A stretch of DNA of 64,000 nt, taken from NCBI GenBank assembly GCA_902801475.1, contig CADCIO010000003.1, forward strand, positions 1-64,000. The letters run 5' to 3'. The translations under genes were made by a program, and so were the position numbers. Shown one piece after another: positions 59,584 through 64,000 of the stretch; positions within the stretch are counted from its first letter, which is position 1; every line of letters starts with the position of its first letter. Below the pieces are notes generated by a model. That model searched no databases. It was not told where the DNA came from and worked only from the letters and a program-made list of their open reading frames with translations. This DNA is from an uncultured Bacteroidales bacterium. GTDB taxonomy: Bacteria; Bacteroidota; Bacteroidia; Bacteroidales; Bacteroidaceae.

Positions 59584-60006
59584 ATGGAACTGACATTGAC
59601 AAGAATTGCAAAGCGCAAGACCTATACGATAGGTAGGCTTGCCGTCAACAATGAGTATTTCTGCGACACATTGGAACCCACTTGGCGCGACTATAAGAAC
59701 GGTGCCTACAAGATCAAGGGGAAGAGTGCCATCCCTGAAGGTCGCTACGCCATCGTCATCACATGGTCGCCCCGCATGAAGAAGTGGCTTCCGCTGCTGG
59801 TCGGTGACCAAGACTTCAACAAGAAGTGGCAGGGTGTGCGCATCCATGCGGGCAACACCGAGAAGGACACTGAGGGATGCATCCTTGTGGGGCAGAACCG
59901 CGAAGTGGGTAAGGTGCTCGACAGCCGCCTCTGGCTTTACCGCCTGAAGGAGAAAATCACCGAAGCGAAAGAACGGAATGAACCTGTGTGGCTGACCGTC
60001 AAATAA
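59584..60006 (+). CDS. DUF5675 family protein
   Basis: 140 residues from the ATG at 59584. GVRIHAGNTEKDTEGCILVG near residue 90 is the DUF5675 signature; the His and Cys spacing recalls L,D-transpeptidase-like folds, but activity is unproven. In Bacteroidales it usually completes the HU-HIG/smalltalk/DUF4248/VirE set. It is followed by a clear terminator. Confidence 0.8.
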   Translation: MELTLTRIAKRKTYTIGRLAVNNEYFCDTLEPTWRDYKNGAYKIKGKSAIPEGRYAIVITWSPRMKKWLPLLVGDQDFNKKWQGVRIHAGNTEKDTEGCILVGQNREVGKVLDSRLWLYRLKEKITEAKERNEPVWLTVK

Positions 60007-60020
60007 ACACTCAAATGAAG

Positions 60021-60048
60021 AAGCTCGTCCGTAAGGATGGGCTTTTTT
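60021..60048 (+). terminator. Terminator after DUF5675
   Basis: AAGCTCGTCC, loop GTAA, GGATGGGCTT, then a T-run. Confidence 0.8.
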
Positions 60049-60069
60049 GTGCTAAAAAATCTTTTTTCC

Positions 60070-60101
60070 TTTGTTTTTGTGCCCACTTAATCGTACCTTT
60101 G
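60070..60101 (+). promoter_or_regulatory. Promoter of the M13 peptidase gene
   Basis: TTTG at 60070-60073, a 20-base spacer and TACCTTTG at 60094-60101, 20 bases before the ATG at 60121. Confidence 0.8.
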
Positions 60102-60120
60102 CACACCAAACGTAAAAGAT

Positions 60121-62148
60121 ATGATGAACACTAAAAACTTTTTGATGATGATGACTATGGTTGCATCAGGAATGGCGAATGCCCAGACGATGGGCATCAA
60201 GCTGGAGAACATGGACAAGAGTGCCAAGCCTGGCACGGACTTCTATCAGTATGCTTGCGGCGGATGGATGGAGAAGAATCCACTGCGTCCGGAGTTTTCA
60301 AGGTATGGCAGCTTCGATGTGGTGTCGGAAGAGAACCAGAAGCGCATCCGCGAGATTATCGAGGGACTGGCAGCTAAGCCTCAGGAGAAGGGCTCGCTGG
60401 GTCAGAAGATTGGCGACCTCTATGCTCTGAGGATGGACTCGGTGCGTCAGAACAAGGACGGCGTGAAGCCCGTGATGGCTGACCTGAAGCGTGTGGCTGA
60501 CGTGAAGACGACGGCTGAGCTGATCGCACTGGTCAATCAGATGAATGTCGAGGGCGTAGGCTTCGGCGAACTGTGGGGCAGCTATGTGGGTGCCGACATG
60601 ATGGAATCGACCCAGAACCTCTTGGAACTTTCGCAGGGCGGCTACTCGCTGGAGCGCGACTACTACGTGAAGGACGACGAGGCGAACAAGAAAATCTTTG
60701 AGGCCTACAAGAAGCATATTGTGAAGATGTTCCAATTCGTAGGCGAGACTCCTGCCAGCGCACAGAAGAAAATGGAGAACATCGTGGCGCTGGAGACACG
60801 CATGGCGAAGGCTGGACGTGACAATGTGGCATTGCGCGACCCTGCTTCGAACTATCACAAGATGTCATTCGCGGACTTCACGAAGGAGTATGCAGGATTC
60901 GACTGGAAGACCTATTTCGACATGCAGGGTCTGACGGACATCGACTCGCTGTCGGTGGGTCAACCCGAAGCGGTACAGGAAGCGCTGAAGGTGTTGGCTG
61001 ACACGCCGGTGGAGGTGCTGAAGGACTGGCTCCAATGGCAGATTCTGGACTCGGCTGGTTCGATGCTGGGCGACGAGGTGTATGAGGAGGTGTTCGACTT
61101 CAACGGACGCATCATGACGGGCGCTAAAGAACCCCGTCCACGTTGGAAGCGTAGCGTGAGCATCGTCAACAGCGTACTCGGCGAGGCGGTCGGACAGATC
61201 TATGTGGAGAAATACTTCCCGCCAGCCAACAAGGCACGCATGGAGCAGCTCATCAAGAATCTCCAGATTGCCCTCGGCGAACGCATCGACGCTCAGGACT
61301 GGATGAGCGAATCGACGAAGAAGGCGGCGCACGAGAAACTGGATGCCTTCTATGTGAAGGTGGGCTATCCGAACAAGTGGCGCGACTATTCGAAGATGAA
61401 CATCGACCCCGAGAAGACGCTCTATGAGAACATGAAGGAGGTGGCGAAGTGGGCACATGCCGACATGCTCGACCGCAAATGGAAGAAGCCCGTCGATAGG
61501 GACGAATGGTACATGAATCCGCAGACGGTGAATGCCTATTACAATCCCACGACCAACGAGATTTGCTTCCCTGCTGGCATCTTGCAGTACCCCTTCTTCG
61601 ACATGGAGGCTGACGATGCGTTCAACTACGGAGCCATCGGTGTGGTGATTGGGCATGAGATGTCGCATGGCTTCGATGACCAAGGTCGCCAGTTCGACAA
61701 GGACGGTAACTTCCGCGACTGGTGGGCAGAGGGTGATGGTGATAAATATAATGAACGTGCGCAGGTGATCAAGGATTTCTTCTCTGCCATCAAGGTGCTG
61801 CCCGACCTGAATGCCAACGGCGATCTTTGCTGCGGCGAGAACCTGGGCGATCACGGCGGTCTGAAGTTCGCCTACACCGCCTTCAAAAATGCCACCAAGG
61901 ACAAGCCCCTGCCTGTGAAGGATGGTTTCACCCCAGAACAGCGCTTCTTCCTCGCCTATGCAGGTGTGTGGGCAAGTAACATCACCGAGGAGGCCATCCG
62001 CAACCTGACCACTTCCGACCCCCACTCGTTGTGTAAGTGGCGTGTGAACGGAGCCCTGCCATTGGTGGATGCTTGGTATGAGGCATTTGGCATTACGGAA
62101 AAAGACCCGCTCTTCGTGCCGAAAGACAAGCGTGTGAAGATTTGGTAA
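60121..62148 (+). CDS. M13-family zinc metallopeptidase (neprilysin/PepO type), secreted
   Basis: A 675-residue protein with a signal peptide (NFLMMMTMVASGMANAQ). The catalytic domain shows VIGHEMSHGFDDQGRQFD (HExxH as HEMSH) near residue 513 and GENLGDHGGL (ExxxD) near 580, with NAYYNPTTNEICFPAGIL before them, all M13 hallmarks. It is expected to degrade peptides in the periplasm or outside. Single-gene unit between a promoter and a terminator (62165-62206). Confidence 0.93.
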   Translation: MMNTKNFLMMMTMVASGMANAQTMGIKLENMDKSAKPGTDFYQYACGGWMEKNPLRPEFSRYGSFDVVSEENQKRIREIIEGLAAKPQEKGSLGQKIGDLYALRMDSVRQNKDGVKPVMADLKRVADVKTTAELIALVNQMNVEGVGFGELWGSYVGADMMESTQNLLELSQGGYSLERDYYVKDDEANKKIFEAYKKHIVKMFQFVGETPASAQKKMENIVALETRMAKAGRDNVALRDPASNYHKMSFADFTKEYAGFDWKTYFDMQGLTDIDSLSVGQPEAVQEALKVLADTPVEVLKDWLQWQILDSAGSMLGDEVYEEVFDFNGRIMTGAKEPRPRWKRSVSIVNSVLGEAVGQIYVEKYFPPANKARMEQLIKNLQIALGERIDAQDWMSESTKKAAHEKLDAFYVKVGYPNKWRDYSKMNIDPEKTLYENMKEVAKWAHADMLDRKWKKPVDRDEWYMNPQTVNAYYNPTTNEICFPAGILQYPFFDMEADDAFNYGAIGVVIGHEMSHGFDDQGRQFDKDGNFRDWWAEGDGDKYNERAQVIKDFFSAIKVLPDLNANGDLCCGENLGDHGGLKFAYTAFKNATKDKPLPVKDGFTPEQRFFLAYAGVWASNITEEAIRNLTTSDPHSLCKWRVNGALPLVDAWYEAFGITEKDPLFVPKDKRVKIW

Positions 62149-62164
62149 GAAATACGAAAAAATG

Positions 62165-62206
62165 GAGGGGAAAAGTCACATAAAAATGGCTTTTTCCCTC
62201 TTTTTT
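62165..62206 (+). terminator. Terminator after the M13 peptidase
   Basis: GAGGGGAAAAG pairs with CTTTTTCCCTC, followed by six Ts. Confidence 0.8.
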
Positions 62207-62320
62207 ATCATTTTTTAAGAGGAAAAACGAAAAAAAACGCTATAAAGTGAACAATGTATTAAAATATGTTGTAACTTTGGGACACCTAAACTAAAAACTC
62301 TTATTACAAACCTATCAATA

Positions 62321-63097
62321 ATGATGATGCTTATGAAAAAGTTTTTCTTCCTGTTCGTGATGTTGGCAATGGGCATGTATGCTCAGGCGCAACAATTAGA
62401 TGTATGTACTAAACCATACGGCGAGGAGGGTAATGAGATTACGGTCATCAAGCCTACTGTCGCTAATTTCATGATGTTGCTTTCCATGAACGAAGACCAG
62501 TTCAAAGCAGTCATGGAAGCCAATAAGTATGGCAATCAGATGCCACGTGGTAATTTTGTTACTTATTGGAATGGTAGCCCCGACAATTTCCAGTTTGCCA
62601 AGTGCGTGAACTCTTTCCTCTACAACAAGGAGACGAAGGAGGTGCATTTCATGGTGAGCAATGACATGATCTATCCGCAAGGTTCCATCATGCAGCTCTA
62701 TCGCGACCTGCGTCCTTATCAGGTAAGGGATGAGTCTCAGGGTCCACGTGGTCCTATGGGCGGGCCACGAGCTAATGCTCCTCAGGGCAACATGCCACAG
62801 GGAAATGTGCCTAACGTGCCTCAGGGAAATGTACCTCAAGCAAACGTTCCTAACATGCCTCAGAACGGTGCTCAGGCAACACCTCCAGGTCCTGGTCGTC
62901 CTGGCGCTCCTGCTCAGGGTTTCGGCAGAAACCGTAGAGGTGGCAGAGGCGGTATCTTCGGACGTAATGGTCTTGGCAGAACCCGCACCGACACTTTCGA
63001 GGTGAAGGACGAGCAGAGTGGCGAGACGTACACCTTCTCCATTGGTGCTTTCCCACGTTTCTTCTATGTGACTGCAAGCAAGAAGAAGACGGAATAA
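62321..63097 (+). CDS. Secreted protein with Pro/Gly/Asn-rich repeats
   Basis: A 258-residue protein with a signal peptide (MKKFFFLFVMLAMGMYAQAQ); the ATG at 62333 is an equally good start. The N-terminal ~130 residues are a small folded domain (VIKPTVANFMMLLSMNEDQF). A low-complexity stretch (~145-225) follows, with NVPQGN-type units and RRGGRGG. A short C-terminal beta region ends in FPRFFYVTASKK. A TAACTTTG box at 62272-62279 lies upstream. Unknown function. Confidence 0.7.
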   Translation: MMMLMKKFFFLFVMLAMGMYAQAQQLDVCTKPYGEEGNEITVIKPTVANFMMLLSMNEDQFKAVMEANKYGNQMPRGNFVTYWNGSPDNFQFAKCVNSFLYNKETKEVHFMVSNDMIYPQGSIMQLYRDLRPYQVRDESQGPRGPMGGPRANAPQGNMPQGNVPNVPQGNVPQANVPNMPQNGAQATPPGPGRPGAPAQGFGRNRRGGRGGIFGRNGLGRTRTDTFEVKDEQSGETYTFSIGAFPRFFYVTASKKKTE

Positions 63098-63116
63098 AAA
63101 CGATATGAAGTAAAAC

Positions 63117-63148
63117 AAAAAGCGAGGAGTGATTCACTTCTCGCTTTT
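63117..63148. terminator. Bidirectional terminator
   Basis: AAAAGCGAG-AGTGA pairs with CACT-CTCGCTTTT between the convergent Pro-rich and fucosidase genes. Confidence 0.75.
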
Positions 63149-63211
63149 CTTTGTTATTATTTGTTCTCTTTGCTATGTTTCGCTCTCTTTATTATTTCTT
63201 GATTCTCATGT

Positions 63212-64000
63212 TTACTTCTTCACTCTCAACACTGGCATGATGTTGTTCAGTTTCTCCGGCAGGGTGACGACGAGTGCGTCTTTTGTGCGCTCATATTTCA
63301 CTTTGCCATAGCCCAGCAGCTCCACTGACTTGATGGCAGTAGGGTAGAGGTCGGAACCTTCTGCCAAGGACTTCACGGTGATGGTGTGGTTCTCAGGCCA
63401 TGCGAGGGCGGTGACGTAGAGGTTCTTCTCGGTCTGGGTGAAACGGATTTCGTTGGCACCCGCATTCGTGTATTGTCCGTCGTTGAAGCCTTGTGCGTTG
63501 ATCTTGATGTCGGCATTGGCAATAGGACCTTCGCCAAAGACTTTCCAAGGACGGGTTTTGACGATGCTCTCGCTGTTCACCTTCATCCAGGCGCCGAACT
63601 CCTTCATGATGGCGAGTTCCTTCTCGTCGGGCGTACCATCGGCACGAAGCGGAACGGACAGGAGCATGTTGCCGTTCTTGCTGACAATATCGACGAGGAG
63701 CTTGGCCACCGTGTGGGCGCTCTTATAGCCATTCCGCTGATAGGTGCCGGTGTTGTAGTGCCAGTCGCCGATGCAGTTGCAGCATTGCCAAGGACGTTCC
63801 ATGATCTTGTTGGGCGCACCGCGTTCCACATCCCAGACGAGGGCTTCCTTCATGTCCTCCTCCAGAATCTTGCCAAACACGACGGCTTGGTTCTTGCCCT
63901 TGTGGGTGGCAGCGCTGTGGTTGTACATGTGGGCGGTAATCTTCATGCCTGCATCGCTGACAGGATAGAAGGGCAGCACGGTCACATCGAAGTAGATGAG
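63212..64000 (-). CDS. GH29 alpha-L-fucosidase, C-terminal part (cut by window end)
   Basis: The frame is open to the window edge and encodes 262 residues. LIYFDVTVLPFYPVSDAG, WQCCNCIGDWHYN and VAKLLVDIVSKNGNMLLSVP are typical of GH29 fucosidases near the end of the catalytic barrel. FGAWMKVNSESIVKTRPWKVF leads into the C-terminal beta-sandwich. The nucleophile Asp region lies outside or at the edge of the window. It probably works on fucosylated host glycans together with the GH2 enzyme. Confidence 0.9.
   Translation of the reverse strand, partial: LIYFDVTVLPFYPVSDAGMKITAHMYNHSAATHKGKNQAVVFGKILEEDMKEALVWDVERGAPNKIMERPWQCCNCIGDWHYNTGTYQRNGYKSAHTVAKLLVDIVSKNGNMLLSVPLRADGTPDEKELAIMKEFGAWMKVNSESIVKTRPWKVFGEGPIANADIKINAQGFNDGQYTNAGANEIRFTQTEKNLYVTALAWPENHTITVKSLAEGSDLYPTAIKSVELLGYGKVKYERTKDALVVTLPEKLNNIMPVLRVKK

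Noticed and set aside
60865..62025. 386-codon minus-strand open frame
   Set aside because: Antisense to the M13 peptidase including its HExxH motif; no family features.

Overview
The window looks like a chromosome segment from a Bacteroidales bacterium, most likely Prevotella or a close relative. The evidence is: repeated Bacteroidetes-type promoters (TTTG about 20 bases before TAnnTTTG); secreted proteins with type IX secretion C-termini; BspA-like leucine-rich repeat proteins; an HU-HIG / 'smalltalk' / DUF4248 / VirE-like / DUF5675 gene set; and glycan-degrading and thiamine-salvage genes typical of gut or oral Bacteroidales.

Layout. 1-4200 is the end of a mobilizable element: the tail of an unknown gene, an inverted-repeat-rich stretch resembling an oriT, a MobV-family relaxase, and a tyrosine integrase broken by a frame disruption. 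4201-16140 is a defence-like island. One arm (+) has a PLD-SNF2 helicase, an Eco57I-type DNA methylase and a small coiled-coil membrane protein. The convergent arm (-) has an AAA15 ATPase, an RloB-like Toprim protein and a large PIN-like protein with two membrane helices. 16694-27478 holds three surface/secreted proteins: a 5'-truncated BspA-like remnant, a 989-residue LRR protein and a 2224-residue mosaic protein.

27551-28558 has no gene I can defend. 28559-34557 is an integrated element built like a plasmid, read on the minus strand: integrase, two helix-turn-helix proteins, a RepA-like ATPase, a DUF6371/Toprim protein, ParA, a small ParB-position protein and a small HTH protein. It contains periodic short repeats (9-base period near the replication genes, 8-base period flanking parA) and a candidate antisense RNA with its own promoter and terminator upstream of the ATPase gene. 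It lies beside a tRNA-Leu/tRNA-fMet pair at about 35.1-35.3 kb.

35511-48682 is ordinary chromosome: RlpA-like protein, ABC-F ATPase, EFR1-type ferredoxin, DUF1460 protein, GH2 beta-galactosidase, a thiamine operon (thiM, a thiE-tenA fusion, thiD), and an ECF sigma factor with a membrane partner and a secreted protein. 48775-60006 is the HU-HIG/smalltalk and DUF4248/VirE/DUF5675 locus. Its two halves are separated by a type IIG-like restriction-modification gene, an XRE-ImmA/IrrE gene and an unknown gene, plus a strong palindrome and a candidate small RNA. 60121-64000 holds an M13 metallopeptidase, a secreted Pro/Gly-rich protein and the C-terminal part of a GH29 alpha-L-fucosidase cut by the window edge.

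Taken together, the window alternates host functions with mobile cargo and holds three separate defence-like gene sets. The parts least explained by known systems are the AAA15-RloB-PIN/membrane operon, the restriction gene set lying inside the HU-HIG/smalltalk locus, and the predicted small RNAs.
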